The notes beneath the pieces were generated by a model. It was not told the DNA's origin and did not search any database. It saw only the letters and a program-made list of their open reading frames with translations. The position numbers and the translations under genes were made by a program. From positions 11,029,618 through 11,093,617 of the forward strand of contig NC_092013.1 in NCBI RefSeq assembly GCF_042242105.1: a stretch of 64,000 nucleotides of DNA. The letters are read 5' to 3'. Source of the DNA: Pempheris klunzingeri. Taxonomy: Eukaryota; Chordata; Actinopteri; Acropomatiformes; Pempheridae. Of this stretch, positions 16,372 to 27,356 are shown one piece after another (position 1 is the stretch's first letter; every line of letters starts with the position of its first letter).

Positions 16372-16420
16372 CCACACACACACACTCACACGCGCGCGCG
16401 CACTCACACACGCACACGCG
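16372..16420. repeat. CA/CG mixed microsatellite
   Basis: Alternating purine-pyrimidine DNA mixing CACACA and CGCGCG blocks, a sequence type prone to Z-DNA. Confidence 0.9.
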
Positions 16421-16707
16421 ATGCATTTATGTATTCATTGATTGTTTTCCCCTTTAACAAGTTTCCAAAAATATAACTCACGCGGGCCTTTAAGGAAAAT
16501 CGATCCAATTGCAATGCCTTTTTTCGGACACGCAAGCAACAACGTAAACAGCTGCCTGAGCCATGTGCCACTAAAGCCCACTGTTGCTTACGCACATAGG
16601 ATACGCACGCTCCATTTCTAGGTCATCGGCAGTAGCGCGTTTTGATGTCACACCGCTCCGGGGATCGTCTCTTTTCTCTCTCCTCCAGCTCGTGTTCACT
16701 GAGGAAG

Positions 16708-16736
<29 letters not shown>
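16708..16736. repeat. (CA)n microsatellite
   Basis: About 14 uninterrupted CA units. Confidence 0.95.
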
Positions 16737-16738
<2 letters not shown>

Positions 16739-18730
16739 CAAATGAGAGCAGGTCCCCTACATCCTGTGACCCTCTGTATGCATTCACGGGGCTCATCCTG
16801 TATTATCTTATCTTCTGCATCCAAACATCAGGAGTGGAGACGTTCCACATTTCCCCCCACAGCTGCCGTGCAGTCCCCCTCAACCAGCAACCACAGTCTC
16901 CTTTGAAGCAAACCCGACCTTGTGGAAAGCAGGGGACATTTAACCTCTGGGACATATAAGCTCAGCGGCTGCTCCGAGGGTGACACAGCGGGGAATGGCA
17001 ACCCATAGAGGAGAGGGCCAGAGATGCTGAGAAAGTGGCTGGTGCACCCCAGAGGTCAGCAGAGGAGCTCAACAGATGTATGCTATAGTTCACAAGTGCA
17101 TGAAGGCCTGTGCTTTAATCTGTGGTTTAATCCCAAAGCGGTGTCCTCTGGTTGTTCCTATTCCTTTTGCACAAATAACACGTTGGTGTGCTAATTTCTG
17201 CGCTGTCAACTAATGAGGAGGAGAGGGTGAAGGCAAAGGACATCTGGCCACTGCTTCTGGAGGCACAGCACTTTCATTCAGCTGCATGAACTCCCCCTGT
17301 TCTTTCTTCTTTTAATGGTGTGTGTGCGTGTGCACGAGTCTCACCCTGCCTCACCTATCTGTCAGATGAAAAGGTGATGTGTGTGGGGCTCCAGAGGATT
17401 TTCTGACTGCAAGGAGTTTCACACAGAAAGGTGTAACCATAGAAACTGGGTGTAGCAAAGGTCTGAAACGTGGCCTAAGTTAGATGCTAAATGACCGATG
17501 AAGTATGGCAGGAATTATATTTTAGCTCACAAATGACATTGACCCTGAAACCTCACAGACTGAGCCGTTACATCACATTAATTCAAGTGACCATACTGAA
17601 ATGGGTGATACATTGCACTAACTACTCATTCCAGATAAGCACACATGGTTGATTTTTTTGTTATTCACACATAAACTCATCAGAAAACAAAAAGAAACAT
17701 AAAAGTTTAGATCAATAACTACAACAATGTTAGCTCCTCTGTCAGGCTGGACTTAAATGATATATTCATCACGCTCACATGCTCATAATGCTAGCATGTT
17801 GGTGCCAGATTGTTGTGGAAAAAACCTTTAGCTGGGCCAAATGTCTTCGGGCCATCCAAAAGGTGTTTTACTTAATAATCAAAAAGGATTTACTGAGAAT
17901 TAAATGGCTCACAACTGGCAAAGCGTCCAGTAATGAACACAGCTTGTCTCCACCTTTAATGAAGCTTGTCCTTATCTCATTCTTTGTGATCCTCAGCGAA
18001 CTGTTACTTTTGGGACATTTTCTACCTCTACTTTCAAGCGTCCCTGATTTCTGGAATTCTTGCCATCATTATGCGTCAGGTCCACGCTCTCAACGTCATA
18101 TCATGATGACCCTGAACCTTCCCTGAGCCTTCTCTCCCTCGATATTGACACTAACACCTCTGCACTTGTCTGAGATTTTGATTACTTGAAGCTCTTATAA
18201 TCAACACAAAGCAAAGAAAAGAAAAATATTCAACATCTTAGTTTAGTGTGTCAGCGTTTTCCGAATAAAGTGCTGCAAGAATGATGGAATTAATCCATTG
18301 GATATAATATTATTACAGAAAATACAGTTTGTGGAAAGCAAAAGTTTATGATACTTACACATTTTGTTCAGCAAGATAATCTTCACAAATTAACATCGCT
18401 CTTATGATTTTTGATTTTAGTGTCACCAGCGTCATAGTTTGAAAAGAATATGATTGTAAAACACTATAAATTGCGGGAAGCTGGAAATTTTGAGTTAGAA
18501 TAGTTTGCAAGAGTATAAACACAACTAGAGGCTGTTAAACTTGTGTTGTGTGAGTAGATGAGTTTCCATGTTCGGCGTAAAGGTCCCAGACAACCTCTGT
18601 AGTCTAATTTAGCCACCTGTTAGCCACCCTCTTTTTTTTAAGATGTAAGAATTCAAAGTGGACTGAGTTTATGTTAACCACACACCTTATTTCAGTCATC
18701 TAACCAAAAACCCATTCAAAGAACCCAATG

Positions 18731-18850
18731 ACTTTGAAATGAGGGGATTCATCCTTTGGGGACCATGAACGTCTGTACTAAATTTCATAGAAATCCATTT
18801 AATAGTTATAGAGTAATTTCAGACTGGACCAAAGTTGATTGACCAACTGA
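18731..18850 (+). repeat. dispersed teleost repeat, copy A
   Basis: Contains GGGATTCATCCTTTGGGGAC, then CATGAACGTCTG, AAATTTCATAG and TCAGACTGGACCAAAG. I recognise this word order from a very abundant teleost repeat. Its reverse complement aligns with the 21.45-kb copy through the shared segment TGGA...AAATTT...TTCATG...GGATGAATCC. Confidence 0.6.
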
Positions 18851-20984
18851 CACACAAGGAGATCGTTTTGAAAAGTGAATTTCACAATAGCGTCCTTGCT
18901 CCATAATAAATTGAGTGCCACTTCCACATTACACATTTATATAACCTCTGGTTTTAACATAGATATACTACTGTAAACCCTTTTGTTACAAAATACTCTT
19001 GGTGGTTTGTGGTTCAAAAGCAGTTTCATATTTCCTGTTTTTTGCCAAAACAATGCGGCTGTGTGCATTCATATAAAAAGTGTTAAGTCATCTTTGCACA
19101 AACTGCAGCACACAACCTATTGAACCTAATGTGTTACACCAACAAAGCAGTACAGTCCTCTGAACAGCTTTGAATGGATTTCTGAAAACAATGGGAGCCT
19201 GTGACTTCTGGGAGGTCAGGCAAACCTGCATAACAACATGATAAGAACTTATAAGTGGTAACTGTGTTAAATACATAAGTAGATTTAGGATTTTCAAAGG
19301 AAGGTCTAGAAAAATATTTAAATAGCTTATTGTTCTTAAACTGTACGAATATCCTGTCAGTTTTAAAAAGACTCTTATACTCCTGCAACCTAACAAAACA
19401 AACGTCTGTTTAATCTTCATGTAACTGTCTGCAGATCAGATTTAAAGCTATCTTGTTTTTTTTAAGTGAGGGTCTTTTCCAAGGAGCCTCCTTTACAAGT
19501 ACGGAGCTCGATTGATTTGTGGCCTCCTGTCCGTCCTCCACAGCCCCACAGCCCCCGCCACATACGTAATTAGGAGAAACAAGAAGAAAACATCTCATCA
19601 CAGACCACTAAACCCATTCAGTTTATTTTGCTGAGCCCTGCTGGAAGATACTGCAGTCAAACTCAATTAAGGTCAATCTCCTAGTGCATTCATCATTCGA
19701 GGAAGAGATGCCAGTCACTGTGTGATTGTCCAAAGCATCATGGCCCACTCATGGATGAGCAAGAAATCCCCATGCTTTGGAAATTATGTGGTTATGCAAT
19801 TACCTGAGAGTTGGTTTCAGTGAGATGGAGCATTTTTTTTTGGGGTGGTTTATTTATGCGTTGTGAATTGAGTGTGGCGGTGACTCATATTCATACTGTG
19901 TGAACATCAGCTAACACTGACGACGCTTGACATGGTGCCTTGGGGGTTACAGGCATGAGTCAGTTTGTAGGTGTTAAAGAAAATGACAAGCCTCCTGAGA
20001 TGATCAGATTTGTTTACAGGAATAAAATTAGTAAATAAGAAGGAAGAGAAGAATATGATCCTTATCAAATATATCAACATCATCAGTCATTTAATTGGAT
20101 CCTGTAAATATTTTCATTCTAGAATATCAGCATTGGTTTCGCTTACATATTTCTTTGGTGTGTCGGGCAGGAAAATTTACTTTCTTCTCCCAACTGATTG
20201 CAAAAAAATGTATTTTTATTTTTTGATTTAGGTTTAGAGGGATGTTTTATACCCTAAAATGTGCACTTTTGTGGGATTATTGTTGATTGAAAGAAGAAAC
20301 AAAATGATTTGACAAAACAAACCCAACTTAAGGTCTGCTTACTAGTTTTTTCGAGAGCTTTCAACTGTATAGCATGGTCCTCATGAATAGATGGATTTGG
20401 ATTAGTTCAGTTGTGTTGGAGATGGATCTGTAAATATGGAAGGGTTAGGGTTAGCTAGAATATTTTCACTTATAGTACTTGTAGTCATTTATAGTCCATG
20501 TTTAAGTCAAGCATCTAAGTTCTTTCTTGACCTTAGGAAAAGTAGCTTGACAATTGAAACAATATCACATCAACATTGTATTCATCAGCAGATAGAGTTT
20601 GCTTAGTTGTCATGGAGATGGATCCTTTGACAGTAGTCGTTTCATTTCGTATGACAGGGGCAGATTTGTATTCTAATTTAAACTTCAGTGCCAACAGCCA
20701 ATAGGACACATCAGTTGAAAATAAAGCTGCACATTGTCAGCAACTGAAAATCTTACATAATGACACAGTAAGCTGGAGTAATCAGGGAGTTTCTGAGGTA
20801 TTTATCAAGAGGAGACATCTGTCATACTAGGAGAATGCTGTTTGTTATTCTCTCCAGACTTCAATCATCTGAGAACGTTTTTACAGAAGAAGTTCACAAA
20901 ACGTCCCCTCTCCTACACACATAAACACATACTTGGGCCACCTGCCCATCCTCCTCTTTTACCATCAAAGAGCCTGCGCTGTAG

Positions 20985-21042
20985 TACACACAGCGCGCGC
21001 GCGCACGCACGTACGTACACACACACACACACGCGCGCGCGC
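20985..21042. repeat. CG/CA alternating tract
   Basis: GCGCGC, ACGCAC, ACACAC and GCGCGC blocks in a row. The purine-pyrimidine alternation is nearly unbroken. Confidence 0.9.
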
Positions 21043-21439
21043 TGCTTTGCAGGACAGAGAAAAGTCCTGAGCATTATTCCTCTCTGCGGGAGGAATTCCC
21101 TGAAGGAGCCGCCTGGCCGTTCCATAGGGAGGAAACCGAAACATTGAGGCCCAGAGAGGGAACAAATTCGGAGGGCGACAGACTTTAGGCAGCAAAGATG
21201 AAGGCAAACACAAGTTTCAAAAATACCTCTCTGGTTTAGTCGGCTTGCAAGGTACGTTTATTACGTTTATTAGAAAAAAGATCTACTCCGAAATGTAAAT
21301 TTAATGTGCATTCTGCTCTATTTAGTAGTAAATACAAATTATCTGTTACAGATGATATTGCAATATGTAATTTTAGCCATGCTAGTGGCTAAAAAAGACT
21401 AGTTGCATGGGTTGGGGATCTGTTTATCAGTCCACCACT

Positions 21440-21570
21440 TTGGTACCAGATGAAAAACTACGAGATGGAATACCACTAAATTTGCCACAAACATTCATGC
21501 TGTTTAGTGGATGAATCCTAATCATTTTGGTCATCCCCTGACTTTTCCTTGACTGCCACCAGCAGGTAAA
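21440..21570 (-). repeat. dispersed teleost repeat, copy B (inverted relative to copy A)
   Basis: Contains TGGAATACCACTAAATTTG, ACATTCATG, GTGGATGAATCCTAATCA and CCCCTGACTTTTCC. This is the reverse-strand version of the family at 18.7 kb, more diverged and continuing further, to CCACCAGCAGGT. Confidence 0.6.
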
Positions 21571-22818
21571 ATCTCTCATGTATCCAACATCTTATCAACA
21601 TCTATATCGACGTTCACGTTCCCCAATACGTCCCAAATTGAAACTGCACTCAGTGAACGGCTCCACTGCAAACCACTATTAAGGAGATACCCCTGGTTTG
21701 TCAGCTTCTCCTTAAGCTCATCAAATTTTAACGACCACTCAATCAAATTGCATTCCTTTGCCAGCTGCTCGGGGAACCACTGAATGCACTACAAACTTGT
21801 GGCACCTGCATGAATCATGAAAGGCCCATGTGAAAAAGTCCCAAACAAAAGCCTCCCGCTACAGAAATGATTGTACAAACTGTTGAGGAGCGCTCTGCAC
21901 ACGACATGGTGTGTACAAAAATGCTCCAACATAAATGGAAATATGCAGCATAAGTTTGATCATCAAAACAACACTTAAGAGAGCACACAATTAGTGAAAA
22001 TAATTTCCCATGTGTGGCTTTTGAGAGCTTATTGCATTAAGAATACCCCCAAACACAGGTACATTTTAAAAACAGGCCTCACATATAATAACATATAAAA
22101 AAACCAAAACACTCAGACTTAAACTTAAATCTCCAAACGGATGTTGAAACAGATGTCAGAAAGTTGTCTTAAGGCCCCCATGGAAGAAATATCCAAAGCA
22201 TTTTTGGCATAATAAGCAAATAATAACATAAAAAATACTTAATTTAAGACTCAATAGTACATCTAAACTCTCTCTAAATTAATGTGTGGATCTTAAGTTC
22301 TGCAGTTATTGAATTCAGTTTTCTTCTGTTTGGACAGCTGGCCAGAGTTTTAAATGACTTGCCTGCATGAGACAAGTGTATAACCAGTGTGGGCTCTTCA
22401 GCTTGTCATGTATTTGCTCTGAGTATAGTCTTAGATGTATTGCTTTTTTGATCCCTGAGGAAAGGAACACAAACATTTCAGATGTAGACAAACACGGCAT
22501 TGTACAGCACGTCCTTTGGATCAGTGCAGCTTCACCACAATCCACCTGAAGACGCTGACGGAATTCACAGCAATTGTTTTGCGCACATACACAGTTAATA
22601 AAGTTTTTGTGAATAATGATGAAAACAAAATACCTCAGTCTTGCCAACAAGACGAGTGAGTCCGGTGATGTCTCCTTATTACAGGCTGAGCAGGATCAGC
22701 AGGTCATAGCGCAGATTCAGCCCTAAATCACTGCAACAAATTAATAACAAGGCTTGGATTGCAGCCTGGGTCATGGACTGTAGAAGACTCATCTTCAGGG
22801 AAAACAACAGGAGACATA

Positions 22819-22980
22819 CAGTGGGGCAAAAAAGTATTTAGTCATCCACCAATTGTGCAAGTTCTCCCACTTAAAAAGATGAGAGAGACCTGTAATTTTC
22901 ATCATAGGTACACTTCAACTATGAGAGACAGAATGGGGGGAAAGAATCCAGGAAATCACATTGTAGGATTTTTAATGAAT
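22819..22980 (+). repeat. left inverted terminal repeat of the Tc1 element
   Basis: 162 bp, pairing with 23931-24092. The outer end is CAGTGGGGC and the inner end is GATTTTTAATGAAT. Differences from the right repeat are scattered single bases (for example TTAGTCATCC here against TTGGTCAGCC there). Confidence 0.95.
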
Positions 22981-23183
22981 GAATTGGTAAATTCCTCGGT
23001 AAAATAAGTATTTGGTCACCTACAAACAAGCATGATTTCTGGCTCTCACAGACCTGTAACTTCTTCTTTAAGAGGCTCCTCTGTCCTCCATTCGTTACCT
23101 GTATTAATGGCACCTGTTTGAACTCGTTATCAGTATAAAAGACACCTGTCCACAACCTCAAACAGTCACACTCCAAACTCCAC

Positions 23184-23876
23184 TATGGCCAAGACCAAAG
23201 AGCTGTCAAAGGACACCAGAAACAAAATGGAAGACATACAAGACCACTGATAATCTCCCTCGATCTGGGGCTCCACGCAAGGTCTCACCCCGTGGGGTCA
23301 AAATGATCACAAGAATGGTGAGCAAAAATCCCAGAACCACACGGGGGGACCTAGTGAATGACCTGCAGAGGGCTGGGACCAAAGTAACAAAGGCTACCAT
23401 CAGTAACACACTACGCCGCCAGGGACTCAAATCCTGCAGTGCCAGACGTGTCCCCCTGCTTAAGCCAGTACATGTCCTCAACTTGTCGTGTTTGGAGGAT
23501 CATGTATCCTGAGATTTTGAATGAAAACCTCCTTCCATCAGCAAGGGCATTGAAGATGAAACGTGGCTGGGTCTTTCAGCATGACAATGATCCCAAACAC
23601 ACCGCCCGGGCAACGAAGGAGTGGCTTCGTAAGAAGCATTTCAAGGTCCTGGAGTGGCCTAGCCAGTCTCCAGATCTCAACCCCATAGAAAATCTTTGGA
23701 GGGAGTTGAAAGTCCGTGTTGCCCGGTGACAGCCCCAAAACATCACTGCTCTAGAGGAGATCTGCATGGAGGAATGGGCCAAAATACCAGCAACATTGTG
23801 TGAAAACCTTGTGAAGACTTACAGAAAACGTTTGACCTCTGTCATTGCCAACAAAGGGTATATAACAAAGTATTGA
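23184..23876 (+). pseudogene. Tc1-type DD34E transposase pseudogene
   Basis: The frame opens [15 protein letters not shown] at 23184 and ends with GYITKY and TGA at 23874-23876. About 690 bp remain where a Tc1 transposase needs about 1,000. After AACAAAATGG (about 23221-23230) the sequence jumps to the linker region, losing much of the first helix-turn-helix. After KPVHV (about 23467-23474) it jumps again past the first catalytic aspartate (the WSDE motif). The second and third catalytic regions survive as HDNDPKHTA and [15 protein letters not shown] at about 23727 interrupts the frame after KVRVAR. The retained [10 protein letters not shown] segment is the second DNA-binding subdomain. This copy cannot make active transposase, but its intact ends could be mobilised by an active relative. 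Confidence 0.9.
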
Positions 23877-23930
23877 GATGAACTTTTGTTATTGACCAAA
23901 TACTTATTTTCCACCATAATTTGCAAATAA

Positions 23931-24092
23931 ATTCATTAAAAATCCTACAATGTGATTTCCTGGATTCTTTCCCCCCATTCTGTCTCTCATAGTTGAAGTG
24001 TACCTATGATGAATATTACAGGCCTCTCTCATCTTTTTAAGTGGGAGAACTTGCACAATTGGTGGCTGACCAAATACTTTTTTGCCCCACTG
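23931..24092 (-). repeat. right inverted terminal repeat of the Tc1 element
   Basis: 162 bp, inverted match to 22819-22980, ending CCCCACTG next to the TA duplication at 24093-24094. Confidence 0.95.
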
Positions 24093-25674
24093 TACATATA
24101 AACAAAATGCAGGGTTATGAACTATATCGGATGATGTGAAATTATTGTGAAATTGAGATTTAACATGGAAATGTCCAAATGCCATTTGTCATTATAGCCT
24201 TTAATATCTCTCTTGTGGTCGTACTTGTGCAGTCACATGCAATAATGTCCTCTCATCTTCTGCAATTTGCCTCATGATGTTTGTCAGTAGGTAAGTTTTT
24301 AGTGTCTTTACTTGTCATGTTGTAACAAGCCTATTTATTTCCACATGTCACACTTTCCCCTACATTAGTGGCAGGAGAGGGTGGGGGTGGGAGGGTTTGG
24401 GGCACAAAGCAGGACAGAGATTCAAAGGAGGCCGCATTTGTGGAACTGGTCAAATAAGTTATATTCGAATTTGAAGCCACGGTTCTCGGCAGAAAGGCGC
24501 TTTATTCTATCATGAAATAATTGGCTGGAAATAGCCCTCAATGGATGCAAGAAGCGGGAGTGTTTTTCACTGCAGATCTGACTAAAATGTGTAAATGTGT
24601 TTAATTTCTATACACGTATTCTTTTTTTGTATTTGGAGAGCAAGATTGAGTGTCATTAAGTGAAAATGGTTTTGTTGCTCTGCAGTCAGTAAAATAGGGG
24701 AAATGTAAAAGGTAAAACATAATGTTACTTGGTGAAGCAAAAGCCATTATGCAAGTTATATGACCTGCACAGTTACATACGACTAAAGCAAGGATATAAT
24801 GTTCACTATCCAGCATCGACTTCAGACTTCAAGCATGAACTTGAAGAACCAGGCTGTTTCTAGGACATAATAGCGCATTTTCTAAAATCCTATTCATATC
24901 ACATTATCCATACATTTGGGACATGCTGCACATATGCCAACCTCATTCTCTCTCAATTTCAGTCAGCCAAGAGTGGCCACCGACTGTGTTATGCAAAACG
25001 GCTTAGTCAACTGACACAGATTCTGGTAAGCTGAGCCAGTGCCATGTGAAAACTGAGTAGGCATTCACAAGTGTCCCTGTGAGACAGCGAGCACAGTTCA
25101 TTTTGTGCTCCAGTATTAATCAACAGGGAGATCAAAGCTGTCACTCTGCTACTACAGGGTTACTTAATCTAAACTGTTTGGCTGTCACTCAAGAGGAAAC
25201 CAGGGGAAGATCTGGCATCCTTCCTTTCTATCCTACCTGTTGTGAAATCCCGATTGTGGCATTGTGGGGTTGGTGGTGGGGCGTAATTCTGCAGGAAAAA
25301 CAATTGGATATGATTCAAATTAACCTCTAGCTGCACTGTTGTGACTGTTGCATTATGACACCAGTGAGGTTAATCCCTCCATCTCCGCCCCCACCCGGTG
25401 CCCAGTGGCAGCGAGGACATCATCATGTCACTGTGGGACAGGCGGTATGAGGTAGGCTGTTGATGTAACCAGAAGCACACATATAAAACTGCAATCACAA
25501 CAAGGTGGACAAAAGATTTACTCTGACAAGCATAAAAGGTGCTAAAATTCTCAACATAAACGTACATTTTATGTCGTTAACGCACTATGAAAAGTGACAG
25601 TTAAAATCTACAAAATTCAAGTTTTTTTCAGTTAGAGGATCATTTTAAAGAATGTTTTGCCAATTTATCATGTT

Positions 25675-25723
25675 TAATCTCCCCAATGTGGGACAAATAA
25701 AGGTTTATCTTATCTTATCTTTA
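25675..25723 (+). repeat. 3' tail of a LINE/SINE-type retroelement with (TTATC)n end
   Basis: The words CTCCCCAATGTGGGACAAAT and AAAGGTTTATC are followed by repeated TTATC units. They match the conserved tail common to fish CR1/L2/Rex1-clade retroelements. No body of the element is recognisable upstream, so this is a strongly 5'-truncated copy. Confidence 0.55.
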
Positions 25724-26066
25724 ATAGCAACTAGTTAAAGAAACCCCTTCTAAAACTGACACTGCCCCCTAGTGAGGAGAATGACTGCACTTCAAACAAC
25801 CCCCCAAAAAAACAAATAGCAGGGACACCTAAATATCATTTATATATATGAAATATGTATATTAGATTTAAAAATAACCTTACACTGAGATTGGACAATG
25901 GAATTTTGACTGAATTTGAATGTAAGTGATTAAGGCACCACAATTTCCTTTAAACTCACCTCCATGAGATTTCAGGAACGTCGTGAAATTCTTCCCTGGA
26001 GTTAAGGAGTTAACTTCCCTCTGGACATTGGTCATCACAGAGTGAAAGAATTAAGAATATACTGCC

Positions 26067-26357
26067 ATGAAGGCAAAGACTCCACACACCAGTCTGTCCT
26101 CAAGCTTCATCTCAGGTCTTCAGGAGATAGTGGAGAGAGCTGGAGTGACCCGCACAAACACAGCAAACATTCTGTGCATCTTCAGGCACACTGGCATTCT
26201 CACTGAAGTGAGAGCTGGTGAGACATGCCAGCCATTGAGCGTCGGGAGAGAGGATATGAAGGCAGCCAAAGAGGCTCTGGCAGAAATAATGGGCGACATA
26301 CTGAATCTCGTGGTGGTGGAGAGATGGAGGTTCAGCCTAACCAGGAGACCTAGTTGA
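26067..26357 (+). CDS. unrecognised 96-codon open frame
   Basis: I do not recognise the product. The frame starts MKAKTPHTSLSSSFISGLQE and ends SLTRRPS. It has an amphipathic, helix-rich composition with a central IVERAGVTRTNTANIL and a later EDMKAAKEALAEIMGDI. No signal peptide or membrane segment is seen. An overlapping 84-codon frame exists on the opposite strand. It could be a chance frame, a fragment of an old mobile element or an exon of an unknown gene. There is no convincing acceptor or donor around it and no polyadenylation signal in support. Confidence 0.15.
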   Translation: MKAKTPHTSLSSSFISGLQEIVERAGVTRTNTANILCIFRHTGILTEVRAGETCQPLSVGREDMKAAKEALAEIMGDILNLVVVERWRFSLTRRPS

Positions 26358-27112
26358 TGTTGTCTAGCGATCATCCCGCCTTAATGATTGGTCCTTTGTG
26401 ACAAGCCAGATCTGTACTGTCATATGAAGCAGGAAAGAAATCAGCCACATGGACAAGAAAAACAACAGAGTAGGATATAAAAACAAGTGAATCTGTAATT
26501 ACTTTACCGTGATGGATCTCTAAAACTGAATTATATTTGGCAACTCGGACCAACAGCTTGAATTTTTAATAACCTGATTTAAAAATTTCAATTTTGAATA
26601 AGTGCAATGTGCATAGAAAATTAACACTGACCTGTAAAGCAATTACACTCCATGTATTGTGCAAGTTATGTTCGAAACATGAGCACAGAAAATAAGCAGT
26701 TCCAGACACTGCGTTTACATTTTATATACTTTAACAGCTCAGTAAAACTATTTTCACGAACTTACCGTACAATGAGCTGTACAAACAGCTGAGAGATGCT
26801 GATAATAATAATGGTGTGGAAAAATAGTGTGGGAGAAATAAAAATTAGATATTGATAGATTGATCTTAGACATCATTAATGCCAATCACAGTTCTTTATG
26901 GTATACAGTAAATGTATAGAATCCTTTAAGTATTGTTCATAGATATCTATCACGGTAATCTGCTGCTTCTTACATATATTAAAATACCAATATGAAATTT
27001 TGTACACAGTGTATGTTTTCAAATTTTTAGTCCATTATTTCTCTAAGATAAGATGTTTCTTGTAAAGGGAGAAAACATTTTGCAGAGAAGTACTGTTGAG
27101 CACAAGGTCAGG

Positions 27113-27118
27113 TTTAAT
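27113..27118 (-). terminator. rbm5: possible rbm5 polyadenylation signal (ATTAAA)
   Basis: ATTAAA on the minus strand, about 240 nt after the rbm5 stop codon. No AATAAA is seen nearer, so this common variant is the best candidate. Confidence 0.4.
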
Positions 27119-27147
27119 TATCACATTGTTGCTTTAGTTTTTTACAG

Positions 27148-27170
27148 AAAAAAAAAAAAAAAAAAAAAAA
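27148..27170. repeat. poly(A) tract on the plus strand
   Basis: A run of 23 A, read as poly(U) in the rbm5 3' UTR. Confidence 0.9.
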
Positions 27171-27356
27171 CTCAGCAGGTCCACATAATCTTTTACACGT
27201 TCATTCAACTGAAAGCTAGCTATATAAAACTACATTTTATATACATAGGGGAGAATTACAGTTTGAGTCTGTGCAGATGGATCCTTTTCACAGCAGGATC
27301 ACTAGGCTGAAAATTATTATTTCATATCTCAGTGTGATTACTTTCCAATCTCCAGT

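Larger units (their letters stand above)
16150..22816. other. gene-poor intergenic stretch, left of the transposon
   Basis: No supported gene. Contents seen are CA/CG microsatellites at 16372-16420, 16708-16736 and 20985-21042, and two diverged copies of one dispersed repeat in opposite orientation (about 18731-18850 and 21440-21570). The remainder is AT-rich sequence. Human SEMA3F and GNAT1 lie between RBM5 and SLC38A3, but I see no trace of either here. Confidence 0.6.
22819..24092 (+). mobile_element. Tc1/mariner-family DNA transposon, inactive copy
   Basis: A 1,274-bp element begins CAGTGGGGCAAAAAAGTATT and ends with the reverse complement of the same word. It is flanked by the TA target duplication typical of Tc1/mariner (22817-22818 and 24093-24094). 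Inverted repeats of 162 bp (22819-22980 and 23931-24092) differ at only a few positions, so insertion was probably fairly recent. The interior carries a DD34E transposase gene in plus orientation that has lost parts of its DNA-binding and catalytic domains. The ITR type is one I recognise as common in teleosts. Confidence 0.95.
24095..27110. other. intergenic stretch right of the transposon
   Basis: Contains the LINE-like tail at 25675-25723 and an unrecognised open frame at 26067-26357. No exon-intron structure of a known gene is visible. Confidence 0.6.

Noticed and set aside
16150-22816. Search for gnat1 or sema3f exons expected from human synteny
   Set aside because: No G-alpha or semaphorin motifs were seen on either strand, so absence here is reported rather than a gene.
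23303-23729. Open frames suggesting an active transposase gene
   Set aside because: The pieces come from one transposase frame broken by two internal deletions and a stop; the first catalytic aspartate region is missing.
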